This document shows positions 33,116 to 42,086 of a stretch of 64,000 nt of DNA, piece by piece. The number at the start of each line of letters is the position of its first letter. Position 1 is the first letter of the stretch. The stretch lies in NCBI GenBank assembly GCA_016932715.1, contig JAFGCG010000010.1, positions 1-64,000 on the forward strand, written 5' to 3'. The notes under the pieces were generated by a model. The model had not been told where the DNA came from, made no database searches, and saw nothing but the letters and a program-made list of their open reading frames with translations. The DNA is from Anaerolineales bacterium (GTDB lineage: Bacteria; Chloroflexota; Anaerolineae; Anaerolineales; Villigracilaceae). The position numbers were made by a program, and so were the translations under genes.

Positions 33116-33628
33116 ATGATTCCTAAATTCACAAAACTCCTTCTGCTGTTACTTTTCTTCCAATTCCTCCTGCCGGCCCGCCTCGTCCTGGCGGATACCG
33201 GTCCCAAACCAACCATGGATTTCGAATTCAGGCAGGAAATGACCGGTGAACCCGTCACGATCACCTCGGGGATTTTGTACGAGTGTAAGCAGCCCGATTG
33301 CAGCGACGCCTCCCCGCTGATGGAAGCTGGTCCGCAGCGGTTTACCTGTGAGGCGAATAGCTGCCACGCAATGTCATACGGTTTCAGACCCTATCACAGG
33401 CTCGAGATCCAATTTTCGGACGGGCAGACGCGTCAGAGCAATATCTTCGAAACCGCCGGTTTCAACTCGAACTATACGGTGACCGTCCGACCGGAGGATC
33501 TGCTGGTCGAGACTCGATTGGGTTTGCGTACAGCCGTGCTGATTGTGACATGTCTCTGTGCCCTGTTGGGCGCAGGCCTGCTGACAGGCTTGATCGTTTT
33601 CCTGGTCCGCCGCTCGAAAAAGAGTTGA
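33116..33628 (+). CDS. Exported single-pass membrane protein, unknown function
   Basis: The 170-residue protein has a signal peptide (about residues 1-27, ending LVLA), a Cys-containing outer domain with KQPDCSDASPL and FTCEANSCHAMSYGF, a C-terminal helix (about 140-163) and a basic tail RRSKKS. I do not recognise the family. The stop overlaps the start of a small four-helix membrane protein, so they probably work together. Confidence 0.7.
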   Translation: MIPKFTKLLLLLLFFQFLLPARLVLADTGPKPTMDFEFRQEMTGEPVTITSGILYECKQPDCSDASPLMEAGPQRFTCEANSCHAMSYGFRPYHRLEIQFSDGQTRQSNIFETAGFNSNYTVTVRPEDLLVETRLGLRTAVLIVTCLCALLGAGLLTGLIVFLVRRSKKS

Positions 33629-33951
33629 TTGCCGCCCTTCTCATCACGATCCTCGTCGAAGGGCTGATCGCCGCCGCATATTCCATCCGGCGGGAGAAAC
33701 CGGTCCAGCCAATCCTGCTCACAAGCATCTGTGTAAATCTGATTACTCAATCGCTTCTCTGGATCGTGTTGGACCTGTTCTTCCGGCACTATCTCATCGT
33801 TTTACTCGCTGCCGAGATTCCGATCTGGATGCTTGAAAGCCTCTTGCTGCATTCCATTCCTGCCAACCGCCTGCGTTTCAGCGATGCCCTCCTCCTGAGC
33901 CTGGGCATGAACCTGGGGAGTTTCACACTTGGCTGGTTTTTGCCAATATGA
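33625..33951 (+). CDS. Small four-helix membrane protein
   Basis: The 108-residue hydrophobic protein has about four membrane segments (ALLITILVEGLIAA; ILLTSICVNLITQSLLWIV; YLIVLLAAEIPIWMLE; LLLSLGMNLGSFTLG). The TTG at 33625 overlaps the stop of the upstream gene (TTGA); a longer ATG start would extend into it with a poor sequence. The pattern resembles small membrane proteins encoded behind exported partners. Function is unknown. Confidence 0.6.
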   Translation: MIAALLITILVEGLIAAAYSIRREKPVQPILLTSICVNLITQSLLWIVLDLFFRHYLIVLLAAEIPIWMLESLLLHSIPANRLRFSDALLLSLGMNLGSFTLGWFLPI

Positions 33952-34086
33952 GTCCGTGCCTGCATAGGAATAAATTCCTCCACCCAATTGGGGATAGGAA
34001 ATGAGCGCCTGATACAGTAAATTAAACCGCCGGTTGTTTTATATTGGTAAACTAAGCTGTATTTTATAAGTAAGGAGAATAGAACG

Positions 34087-34758
34087 ATGAACAGAAATTC
34101 GAGTAAGACAGGGGTGTTTTTGCTGATCTTTGCGTCCCTAACCATGTTATTGGCAGCCTGCGGAAGTTCCACACCCGCCCCGGTCGTTTCCGAACCGACC
34201 TCTGAACCCGTTTCCGAGCCGACTTCGAATCCGCCTACAGCGGCGCCGACAGAAATCCCGCCAGCAACGGAAGCGCCTGCGGAATCCCAGGGCATGAGTC
34301 CGGAGAATCCCCTTCCGCTCACGGGAAAGGTCGTCACACCGGAATGGGAGATCGAGGTTTTGGAAGTCATCCGCGGCGAGGAAGCCATGTCAATGTTGAA
34401 ACAGGTCTCCGGATCCAATAAAGCGCATGAAGAGGCTGGCATGGAATATGCGCTTGTGAGGCTGCGTGTAAAATATGTGGGAACGCAAGACACAGGACAT
34501 GTCTACGGACCAATTTTCCGCAGTCTGGACAGTGCCAACGAGATATACCGCAGCGTTTCGTTCATTGACGTGAAGGTGCCTGAACCGGAATTGGAAGCCG
34601 ATCTCGCTTTCGGCGAGGAAACAGAAGGCTGGGTCGCGATCCAGGCCGGGAAAGAAGCAACCGGCTTGATGCTGGTCGTGTGGCCCTATATTTCCTATGA
34701 AAACTATACCGCTGTATTCAGTGATGCGACAGACAAATGGTACATCTCCCTGGAGTAG
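34087..34758 (+). CDS. Lipoprotein with DUF4352-like domain
   Basis: The 223-residue lipoprotein has lipobox LAAC (Cys about 25), a Thr/Pro/Ser/Glu linker of about 40 residues, and a beta-rich domain with VVTPEWEIEVLEVIRGEE, EYALVRLRVKYVGTQDTGH and GWVAIQAGKEATGLMLVVWP. The layout fits the DUF4352 immunoglobulin-like family. AAGGAGAATAG precedes the ATG. A terminator follows at 34802. Confidence 0.8.
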   Translation: MNRNSSKTGVFLLIFASLTMLLAACGSSTPAPVVSEPTSEPVSEPTSNPPTAAPTEIPPATEAPAESQGMSPENPLPLTGKVVTPEWEIEVLEVIRGEEAMSMLKQVSGSNKAHEEAGMEYALVRLRVKYVGTQDTGHVYGPIFRSLDSANEIYRSVSFIDVKVPEPELEADLAFGEETEGWVAIQAGKEATGLMLVVWPYISYENYTAVFSDATDKWYISLE

Positions 34759-34801
34759 GCATCGCTCCATCCCGGAGTGATGCAAAATCTCTTGTGCCTT
34801 C

Positions 34802-34836
34802 ATCAGACTCGTCCAACAGACGAGTCTGATTTTTTA
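34802..34836 (+). terminator. Intrinsic terminator after the lipoprotein gene
   Basis: A perfect 11-bp stem ATCAGACTCGT/ACGAGTCTGAT has a 7-nt loop followed by TTTTT. Confidence 0.85.
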
Positions 34837-34837
34837 G

Positions 34838-35983
<1,146 letters not shown>

Positions 35984-36085
35984 ATCATAGATCATGGTTA
36001 ATGGAGGGTTGAATGACGGTCATGAATCTGGATAAGCTGGAAGTATGAGGGAGGGCAAAGGATTTTGCAGTGGAGGGGTATAAGA

Positions 36086-36334
36086 TCTTACTATTTTGCC
36101 TATCCGTCTGAGATCCGTCGCTTGATCTATACGGCCAATTCTGTCGAAGGCTATCACCGCCAACTGCGCAAAGTCGCCAAATCAAAAAGCATTTTCCCGA
36201 CTCCCGAAGCAGCTCGCAAACTGCTCTTCCTGGCCAATCGGGATATCCTCAAAAAATGGACCATGCTCATTCACAACTGGTCACTGATCCTCAACCAATT
36301 GGTGATCCGCTTCGAAGGTCGTCTTGCGATCTAG
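36086..36334 (+). pseudogene. IS256-family transposase remnant (C-terminal fragment)
   Basis: About 80 residues match the C-terminus of IS256-type transposases: FAYPSEIRRLIYTANSVEGY, then RQLRKVAKSKSIFP, then KKWTMLIHNWSLILNQLVIR. The rest of the transposase, including the DDE residues, is missing. The AT-rich sequence after the stop (about 36342-36368, ending TTCTTGACACTCTC) resembles the end of such an element. Confidence 0.85.
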
Positions 36335-36421
36335 CGTACCCGTTTACATAATGTTCTTGACACTCTCGCGAGTCTCGCCACTATAGCCCCAGCGTGACGC
36401 CTGGTTGGGTGCAAGACTATA

Positions 36422-36823
36422 CTATTTCACTTTATTCCGCTCTATGTAATTATTAACTGCTTCTTGGTAAGCATTCTTTTTTACTATTTCTTCTAATGGT
36501 TGTATATGAATGTCTTGTTGATCTTTACTTTCGATAATTATTTCTTCAGTTACTTTCCAATATTTTGCTGCATTATTGCCTTTAATGCTTTTATATCGGT
36601 TCAATACTCTTTTCGAAAGCTTGTAGTTGCTTCCGCTTCGATAAATAATCTCTTTCTGTAATAGGAAGTGTATTCCCCCGAATAGTTCATCATATTTTAT
36701 GATGGCATGATTTACATAATCTGCTGCGGAAATAATAGATTCGATACTTGCTTGCTTCTCTCCCCCTCCAAATACTACTGCCATTAATACCCAGGCAATT
36801 TGCGATTCGTCATTAAGTGTCAT
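36422..36823 (-). CDS. AT-rich orphan gene, winged-helix-like, unknown function
   Basis: The 133-residue protein begins MTLNDESQIAWVLMAVVFGG and contains FLLQKEIIYRSGSNYKLSKR, suggestive of a small winged-helix fold. Codon use is strongly AT-rich, unlike its neighbours, and it lies between a transposase remnant and a GC-rich palindromic stretch, so recent transfer is likely. The call of a real gene is moderate. Confidence 0.5.
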   Translation of the reverse strand: MTLNDESQIAWVLMAVVFGGGEKQASIESIISAADYVNHAIIKYDELFGGIHFLLQKEIIYRSGSNYKLSKRVLNRYKSIKGNNAAKYWKVTEEIIIESKDQQDIHIQPLEEIVKKNAYQEAVNNYIERNKVK

Positions 36824-37145
36824 GTGCGAATATCCATATTCTTGCGCCCAACGGCTTGACCTTCCCCGCTACCGGGACCCTGCCCAACCGCTTTGACGGA
36901 ACTGGCCTGAGCGTAGTCTACTCTTTTGGCGGACGCATGTCGAAGATCTGTCGCCACGGCGCCACGCGACGCCGCGCAGCGGGGCTGTGTTAGCCACTGC
37001 TTAACTTCGCATGATGCTTTTTCCGTAACTCATCATCATAGTTTATATCTGGCATTTGTTACAATTTGACACTTCTCCACCTAAACTACCAAAAAATCAC
37101 CGTTTGCTATTGAATTATACACCCCGGTAAATGGGAAAATCAGAC
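36824..37145. other. Intergenic stretch with a GC-rich palindromic segment
   Basis: From 36846 (GCCCAAC) to about 36995 (GTTAGCC) the sequence is GC-rich with palindromic parts such as GGCGCCACGCGACGCCGCG. After that it is AT-rich with no gene. A GTTGGGT at 36404-36410 also flanks the AT-rich gene on its other side. The pattern recalls integron cassette borders but does not match cleanly (see findings). Confidence 0.35.
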
Positions 37146-37147
37146 AC

Positions 37148-37184
37148 AAAAGCAAATCCCGCTCATCATGAGCGGGGTTTGCTT
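37148..37184 (-). terminator. Terminator of tRNA-Glu
   Basis: On the minus strand AAGCAAACCCCGCTCAT pairs with ATGAGCGGGATTTGCTT with one mismatch, followed by TTGTGTCTG. It lies about 40 nt after the tRNA 3' end. Confidence 0.75.
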
Positions 37185-37225
37185 ACGACTTGGCACTCGA
37201 ATGGAATACTGTGCGTATATCGATG

Positions 37226-37298
37226 TGCCCCCAAGCGGACTCGAACCGCTGTTTGGGCCTTGAGAGGGCCCCGTCCTGGGCCGCTAGACGATGGGGGC
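37226..37298 (-). tRNA. tRNA-Glu (anticodon CUC)
   Basis: The 73-nt cloverleaf on the minus strand has acceptor stem GCCCCCA/TGGGGGC with discriminator A, a D-arm with TAGCGG, anticodon stem GGGCC/GGCCC around loop CTCTCAA (anticodon CTC), and T-arm GCGGTTCGAGTCCGC. The 3' CCA is not encoded. It has its own promoter and terminator, and its 5' leader is a dispersed palindrome. Confidence 0.95.
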
Positions 37299-37300
37299 GT

Positions 37301-37349
37301 CTGCTCGCGCTGAGCGGAGTGCGAAGCATGCAGTCGAAGCGAGCGGGCG
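37301..37349. repeat. Palindromic repeat forming the tRNA-Glu 5' leader
   Basis: CTCGCGCTGAGCGGAG...GCAGTCGAAGCGAGCG can fold and lies between the predicted start (about 37345) and the mature 5' end (37298). A related copy is at 54394-54442. Confidence 0.7.
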
Positions 37350-37351
37350 AG

Positions 37352-37380
37352 ATTGTATCATTCGAACCATCAATCGTCAA
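37352..37380 (-). promoter_or_regulatory. Sigma-70-type promoter of tRNA-Glu
   Basis: On the minus strand TTGACG and TACAAT are separated by exactly 17 nt. The predicted start is near 37345. Confidence 0.75.
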
Positions 37381-37395
37381 CAAGCGTACTCGCAG

Positions 37396-37414
37396 CGATT
37401 TGCTTAGCAAATCG
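37396..37414. repeat. Hairpin whose loop is the lutBC stop codon
   Basis: The perfect 8-bp arms CGATTTGC and GCAAATCG flank TTA, which on the minus strand is the TAA stop of the upstream gene. The inner stem is the same as in the hairpin at 152-198. Confidence 0.75.
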
Positions 37415-39446
37415 TGTGGACGAGAAAGACGATTAGTTCGCCGGGTCCATGCATGCCGATCGTGAGGGACATTTCGATGTCAGCTGTTCGCGAAGGACCT
37501 GTGATGACGACCGCTGACTTGCATTGGCGGACGATGGGCAGGGCCATGGCATCTGCAAGTGAGGGCAGGATGTCGGGGGTGCACAAGACTGCGATATGGA
37601 TCCGGGGCAGCAGTGACGCCTGCAGTGGATCTCCCGCTCCATCGGCGATCAGGATCGACCCGGTATCGGCGAGGCCGCAAATGGCTTTTGTGACACCGAC
37701 ACGTAACCCTGCATCCGGCGCGTCGCTGACGGTGATCCCGGCTTCCTGTAAAGTAATCTCGTCCAGCACATCTGGCTCGAGATGGATTGAATCCACTCCG
37801 CGCGATTTCAGGAAGTCGATCACCTGGCCGGTCAAGTTGACTCTGTTTGCGCGGATGACATTCCCGTTGACTTTGGTGAGCTCCTCGATGAACTGGGCAG
37901 TTCTTGTGTCACTCTGAGGGAGCGCAGCGACCGAAGAGTCTTCGTTTTTGTCTTCGAGATCCTTCGCTTCGCTCAGGATGACAGAATTTCGGCCATTTGA
38001 ATTCGCCTCTGCGCGGTGAAATCTTGCACGGAAGGGTTTCCCTGCGAAGCGCGGCAGGTCCTTGCTGTAGCCCCAGCCCGTGAACGCCGGCAGAGGCACG
38101 TAGTCGCTGAACGGGGAGAGGAGGCGCGTTCCCAGCGCCGCGAGTCGCTGCGAAACGGCGAACAGACGCGGGCTGCGCGCGAAGCGGCTGTACATCTGCA
38201 GGAAAAGTCTTCCAAGCCTCGAAAGTCCACTACTGTTTACTGGCGACTGACTACTGCTTACTGGTATCTGTCCTGCACGAACGCGTGTGAGCAGCTTCGG
38301 CAAGTCGATGTCGACGGGACAAGCCTCCCTGCAGGCGCCGCACAGTGACGATGCCTGGGCGAGAGGGATGAAGTCCGGGCCGAAGAATCCCGCGGAAATG
38401 ACCGAGCCGATCGGACCGGAGTAAGGGCTGTTGTAAGCGTGCCCGCCAAGCTCGCGGAAGACGGGGCAGGCATTCAGGCACGCGCCGCAGCGGATGCAAT
38501 AAAGCGATTCTTTGAGCGGGGAATTGCGAATGCCCGTGCGGCCGTTATCGAGGAGCACCAGATGCCGCTGCTGACCAGGGAGCGGCGCATGGATCAATTG
38601 TGTGTACACGCTGAGCTTTTGTCCCGTTGCCGCGCGCGGCAGCAGAGACAACATGAGCGCCAGGTCATCCAGATCCCGGACGAGCCGTTCCATGCCCATC
38701 AGCGCGATGTGGATGGGGGGCAGCGTCGTGACCATGCGTCCGTTGCCCTCATTGGTGACCAGGCATAACGTGCCGGTCTCTGCCACGCCAAAGTTCACGC
38801 CGCTGATGCCGATATCCGCAGTGAGGAAGACATCGCGTAAAACCTGGCGCGCGGTGTCTGTCAGGGTAGGGATGTCTTCGGTGTAGGGAATGCCCAGCTT
38901 TTCATGGAACAACTGACCGACGTCGCTGCGGCGCAGGTGTACGGCCGGCGTAACGATGTGAGCCGGCCTCTCCTTGCGAAGCTGCACGATGTATTCGCCG
39001 AGGTCCGTCTCGACGACGCGGATACCCGCGGCCTCGAGAGCAGGGTTGAGGTCGATCTCCTCCGAGACCATCGATTTGGATTTGGCGATTAAAACTTCTT
39101 TCCCACGAAGGGCACTAAGAGGTACTAAGGAATCCTTCGTGTTACTTTGTGGTGAAGCTTTTACAATTTCCAAAATGATCTTTACTGCCTCCGCCCCGTC
39201 TTTGGCGCGATGGACGACGATCCCGTTTCGCTCTGCCCGGTCGACAAATTGCTCGAGATATTCTTCGAGATGCTCGATCACGTCCGCGCGGATGGCGTGC
39301 GCTTGCTGGCGCTTTTCCTGCCAGTTAGGCAGCGATTCGAACGCGGCGATGCGGCCATTGGTCCGCCGTTCGGCGTTGGCGTCGAGGGCGATTTGCAGTG
39401 CTTCGTTGGCAAGCGAGGCGCGGATTCGGGTTCTGAAATCTGTCAT
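37404..39446 (-). CDS. LutB-LutC fusion, L-lactate utilisation iron-sulfur protein
   Basis: The 680-residue protein joins LutB (about residues 1-420) and LutC (about 500-680). The LutB part has the LUD segment DIGISGVNFGVAETGTLCLV and two ferredoxin motifs, CIRCGACLNACPVF and CGACREACPVDIDLP. The LutC part has GVTKAICGLADTGSILI. With LutA it oxidises L-lactate to pyruvate. Three unrelated repeats are translated in frame, near QSNTKDSLVPLSALRG, PVSSSQSPVNSSGL and NSVILSEAKDLEDK, and a fourth hairpin supplies the stop codon. The junction between LutB and LutC is the most repeat-rich part. Confidence 0.9.
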   Translation of the reverse strand: MTDFRTRIRASLANEALQIALDANAERRTNGRIAAFESLPNWQEKRQQAHAIRADVIEHLEEYLEQFVDRAERNGIVVHRAKDGAEAVKIILEIVKASPQSNTKDSLVPLSALRGKEVLIAKSKSMVSEEIDLNPALEAAGIRVVETDLGEYIVQLRKERPAHIVTPAVHLRRSDVGQLFHEKLGIPYTEDIPTLTDTARQVLRDVFLTADIGISGVNFGVAETGTLCLVTNEGNGRMVTTLPPIHIALMGMERLVRDLDDLALMLSLLPRAATGQKLSVYTQLIHAPLPGQQRHLVLLDNGRTGIRNSPLKESLYCIRCGACLNACPVFRELGGHAYNSPYSGPIGSVISAGFFGPDFIPLAQASSLCGACREACPVDIDLPKLLTRVRAGQIPVSSSQSPVNSSGLSRLGRLFLQMYSRFARSPRLFAVSQRLAALGTRLLSPFSDYVPLPAFTGWGYSKDLPRFAGKPFRARFHRAEANSNGRNSVILSEAKDLEDKNEDSSVAALPQSDTRTAQFIEELTKVNGNVIRANRVNLTGQVIDFLKSRGVDSIHLEPDVLDEITLQEAGITVSDAPDAGLRVGVTKAICGLADTGSILIADGAGDPLQASLLPRIHIAVLCTPDILPSLADAMALPIVRQCKSAVVITGPSRTADIEMSLTIGMHGPGELIVFLVHTIC
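37906..37986. repeat. TGTCA-CTGAG palindrome within lutBC
   Basis: The ends TGTCACTCTGAGGGAG and CGCTCAGGATGACA are inverted. It is the same class as 55922-56012 (ATGTCATCCTGAG). It is translated in frame in the LutB-LutC linker. Confidence 0.75.
38229..38270. repeat. Micro-repeat within lutBC
   Basis: Degenerate CTACTGTTTACTGG/CGACTGACTACTG units are translated as PVSSSQSPVNSSG just after the second ferredoxin motif. The unit resembles those at 17082 and 51619. Confidence 0.75.
39102..39156. repeat. CCACGAAGG-type palindrome within lutBC
   Basis: CCACGAAGG...CCTTCGTG plus CTTTGTGG belongs to the class found inside the MITE-like elements. It adds about 18 residues to the N-terminal LutB domain. 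Confidence 0.65.
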
Positions 39447-39448
39447 GG

Positions 39449-40474
39449 TCAGGATGCCAGGGACGACGCATGCGTCGCCCCTGCTTGGTGTTCACTGTTC
39501 ACGCGTTGATTGACCTTGCGAGCGACCCACCACAGGATGACAAGCAGAACCGGATTTGAGAAGTACATGATGGGATATTGCCCGTTCGTGACAAGAGGTG
39601 TCAGGATCAGGAAAAGGGACAGGGTTCCATTGATGAGCGCCAGCCTGTGCCGGTCATCCCAGCTTTGGGCATTGCCACTCCCGCGCAGGATCATCCATAC
39701 CATCAGGAGATCAAACAAAGCGATCAGGAACATACTCACGATGAAAGGTGGCTGGCTTTGCTCTGAGGTGTGGTAGACGATGAAGATGTGGCCGAAGGTG
39801 CCGAGGAAGCCGGCCCACCAAAAGAGGCGCGGATGCGGAACCTTGCCAGGGCTTGCTTCCTTCGCTGCGGCGCGTGCACGCCAGGCGGTGAGCGCCAGCA
39901 GTGCGATGGAGAGCCAGCAGACACCCAGCCAGACATCCGGTGCATCGTACGGATTCAGCAGCGCCCCAATCGGCAGCGTGGCGGCGAAGAAAATCGTGTT
40001 CCACGTCAAGCCGCGAGGACTGAGCCAACGTTCCGCCTGCCGGCCGGGATACAAAACCTCCACGAAAACGATGCTGACTGCAATGCTGATGACTGCATGG
40101 AAAACGATTAAGTGCTCGGTCCAGACCCAGTTGACGCCGGCTGCGCGTCCATAGGTACCCAGCGCGCCCAGGTCCATCCAGCCGGGATCGAAGAAGGAGC
40201 GCACCATCAACCCTTCCTCGTAAATTCCATATGCCATGCCGAGCAAAAGCAGCCTGCGCCAGTTTTTTCCCCAATGGATGAGCATCTCGCGGATGAGGAG
40301 GGCGCCGCTCCCGTACAGCATCCCCAAAAGCACGATGCTGATGGGGGAGATGTATTCGTTCAACGGTGTGGAACCTGAAACCATTTCCCCGAAGACCGGC
40401 GCGATCAGCCACAACGCCAGCGCGGGAGAAATTCCTCGCTTCCAAAAAGGTTTGACTTGACTGGAGTTGTTCAT
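39449..40474 (-). CDS. Polytopic membrane protein of unknown function
   Basis: The 341-residue protein has about nine hydrophobic segments. Recognisable stretches include LLGMAYGIYEEGLMVRSFFD and WVWTEHLIVFHAVISIAVS; the EE in YEEGL is in a membrane context and recalls CAAX-protease-like folds, but the match is weak. The start at 40474 is preferred, one base after the methyltransferase stop, preceded by GGGTGAG. The C-terminal GATHASSLAS is encoded by a palindrome (39460-39480). It lies 2 nt from lutBC in the same operon. Confidence 0.6.
   Translation of the reverse strand: MNNSSQVKPFWKRGISPALALWLIAPVFGEMVSGSTPLNEYISPISIVLLGMLYGSGALLIREMLIHWGKNWRRLLLLGMAYGIYEEGLMVRSFFDPGWMDLGALGTYGRAAGVNWVWTEHLIVFHAVISIAVSIVFVEVLYPGRQAERWLSPRGLTWNTIFFAATLPIGALLNPYDAPDVWLGVCWLSIALLALTAWRARAAAKEASPGKVPHPRLFWWAGFLGTFGHIFIVYHTSEQSQPPFIVSMFLIALFDLLMVWMILRGSGNAQSWDDRHRLALINGTLSLFLILTPLVTNGQYPIMYFSNPVLLVILWWVARKVNQRVNSEHQAGATHASSLAS
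39460..39480. repeat. Palindrome GACGACGCATGCGTCG at the membrane protein C-terminus
   Basis: A near-perfect palindrome centred on GCATGC gives the residues GATHAS. It is related to 54032-54055, which gives GAKHASPL in the ProRS-like protein. Confidence 0.65.
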
Positions 40475-40475
40475 C

Positions 40476-41192
40476 TCACCCAGCCATTTTCTTTTGTCCG
40501 ATGTACAGGCCGCGCCCGTCCAATCCCTCCGGATCATGAGTGACGTTGAGCCGCGCGGCTTTGAATGCCTCCATATACTCCCGGTGCGTGAACAAACCCA
40601 GTTCATGAGTTTCGGCATAGTGCTCGATCCCCTTTGTTGTGCCGATCAGGTAATGGAATTCGATCAGCGATAGTTTGCCTCTTTGTTTGCTGAGACTCAT
40701 GCGCACGATTTTCAAGTCTGGTTTACTGACCTGGGTCATGTATGTACGTCCGGGATGCCACTTTTTTGGCGTGAACCAGGGCTCGACCAGCAAAACGCCT
40801 CCGGGGAGGAGATGGCGTTCCATACTCCGGATCGCTTTTTGCAGACGCGCTTTTGTTTTGACATAACCGATGGAACTGAACAGGCAAATGATCGCGTCGA
40901 ATTGATGCCCCGGATCGAAATTCGTCATGTCGCCCTGGTGAAAGCGAATCCCTGGATATTTACGACGGGCAACTGACAACATCTTTGAATCAAGATCCAG
41001 ACCTTCCACCTGATAATGTCTGCTCAGCAGGCCCGCGTGGACGCCTGTCCCGCAGGCGACATCCAGCAATGATTTGCCTTTCGAGCGCTTGTACTTCTGG
41101 ATGAGCTTGTGCATCCTGGCTGCTTCCGCGGCGTAGTCCTTGTCCACAGAGGCATAGATCTCATCATAGTACTGGGCTGATTTTGAAAACAT
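40476..41192 (-). CDS. Class I SAM-dependent methyltransferase
   Basis: The 238-residue protein begins MFSKSAQYYDEIYASVDKDY. SAM motif I is SLLDVACGTGVHAGLLSRHY, followed by VEGLDLDSKML and FDAIICLFSSIGYV. The layout resembles amino-sugar N-methyltransferases of the DesVI type; the substrate is unknown. GGAG lies 6 nt before the start at 41192. It sits between lutA and the membrane protein in the lut operon. Confidence 0.82.
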   Translation of the reverse strand: MFSKSAQYYDEIYASVDKDYAAEAARMHKLIQKYKRSKGKSLLDVACGTGVHAGLLSRHYQVEGLDLDSKMLSVARRKYPGIRFHQGDMTNFDPGHQFDAIICLFSSIGYVKTKARLQKAIRSMERHLLPGGVLLVEPWFTPKKWHPGRTYMTQVSKPDLKIVRMSLSKQRGKLSLIEFHYLIGTTKGIEHYAETHELGLFTHREYMEAFKAARLNVTHDPEGLDGRGLYIGQKKMAG

Positions 41193-41208
41193 GATTTCTC
41201 CATTGTTT

Positions 41209-41326
41209 GTCATTGCGAGGATCGCGTAGCACGCCGAAGGCGAGGTGTTCGCCGCCTGCCTGCGCTTCGTCTGCGGACTTTGCTTCGCTCATCCTCCGCT
41301 CAGCGCGACGGCTCCTCGCAATGACG
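41209..41326. repeat. TCATTGCGAGG palindromic element
   Basis: The inverted ends TCATTGCGAGGA and TCCTCGCAATGA surround about 95 bp of GC-rich sequence with CGCTTCG-type hairpins. It occupies nearly the whole gap between lutA and the methyltransferase gene. Confidence 0.75.
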
Positions 41327-41334
41327 CGGAATTT

Positions 41335-42060
41335 TTACTTGTGGTTCAACACTTCGGCGATGTGAATCACTCTCTGTTTCTTCCTCTGCCTGTGCAATCC
41401 ACCGGTGATATGCATGAGACAGCCGGCCTCCGTCACGACCAATGTGGGGGACCGGGTGGCTTCCAGGTTGCTGATCTTACGCTTGAGCCATTCTGCAGAG
41501 AGCTCGGGATGTTCCATCGAAAAGATTCCGCCGAAGCCGCAGCATTCTTCCACCTGTGGCAGCTCCACGATCTGCGCGCCGCGGACGTTTGCCAGCAGGA
41601 GGCGCGGCTGGCGGTCGATGTGCATACCGCGCAGGGTGTGACAGGAGGAGTGATAGGTAAGAATCCCATCCCAGCGTGCCCCCAGGTCGGTGACGCCGAG
41701 CCGATCGACCAGATATTCGGTGAATTCGTAGACTCGCTTTCCCACTGCCTGGGCGCGCGGGAGCCAGACGGGATTATCCCTGAACAGCTCCTGATAGCCA
41801 TGTTTGATCATGTGGGCACACGAACCGGATGGAATGATGATGTCTCCCTCCGTTGCCTCGAAGACGCGCAGTGTGTGTTCCGCCAGCGGGCGGGCTTCCG
41901 CGCGCAGGCCTGCGTTGAAGGGGGGCTGTCCGCAACAGGTTTGGTCGTGGGGAAAGTTCACGGTCAGGCCGAGGCGGCGCAGAATGCTGACGATTGCCTC
42001 GCCCGTTTGCGGGTAGAACGAATCGACGAGACAGGTAATGAAGAGTTGCACAGTTGGCAT
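41335..42060 (-). CDS. lutA: (Fe-S)-binding protein LutA
   Basis: The 241-residue protein has two CCG-type cysteine motifs: QTCCGQPPFNAGLR (residues about 40-53) and VEECCGFGGIFSME (about 150). These CCG domains bind an iron-sulfur cluster and are typical of LutA/GlcF-type subunits. It is the first gene of an operon that ends with the LutB-LutC fusion and serves L-lactate oxidation. A TAAAAT box ends 6 nt before the ATG. Confidence 0.9.
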   Translation of the reverse strand: MPTVQLFITCLVDSFYPQTGEAIVSILRRLGLTVNFPHDQTCCGQPPFNAGLRAEARPLAEHTLRVFEATEGDIIIPSGSCAHMIKHGYQELFRDNPVWLPRAQAVGKRVYEFTEYLVDRLGVTDLGARWDGILTYHSSCHTLRGMHIDRQPRLLLANVRGAQIVELPQVEECCGFGGIFSMEHPELSAEWLKRKISNLEATRSPTLVVTEAGCLMHITGGLHRQRKKQRVIHIAEVLNHK

Positions 42061-42066
42061 GAGTCC

Positions 42067-42072
42067 ATTTTA
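42067..42072 (-). promoter_or_regulatory. Candidate leaderless -10 box for lutA
   Basis: TAAAAT on the minus strand ends 6 nt before the ATG at 42060. No Shine-Dalgarno is visible. Confidence 0.4.
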
Positions 42073-42086
42073 ACGCTGAATCTTCT

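Noticed and set aside
36065-36334. A complete transposase gene
   Set aside because: Only the last about 80 residues of an IS256-type transposase are present. The catalytic part is missing.
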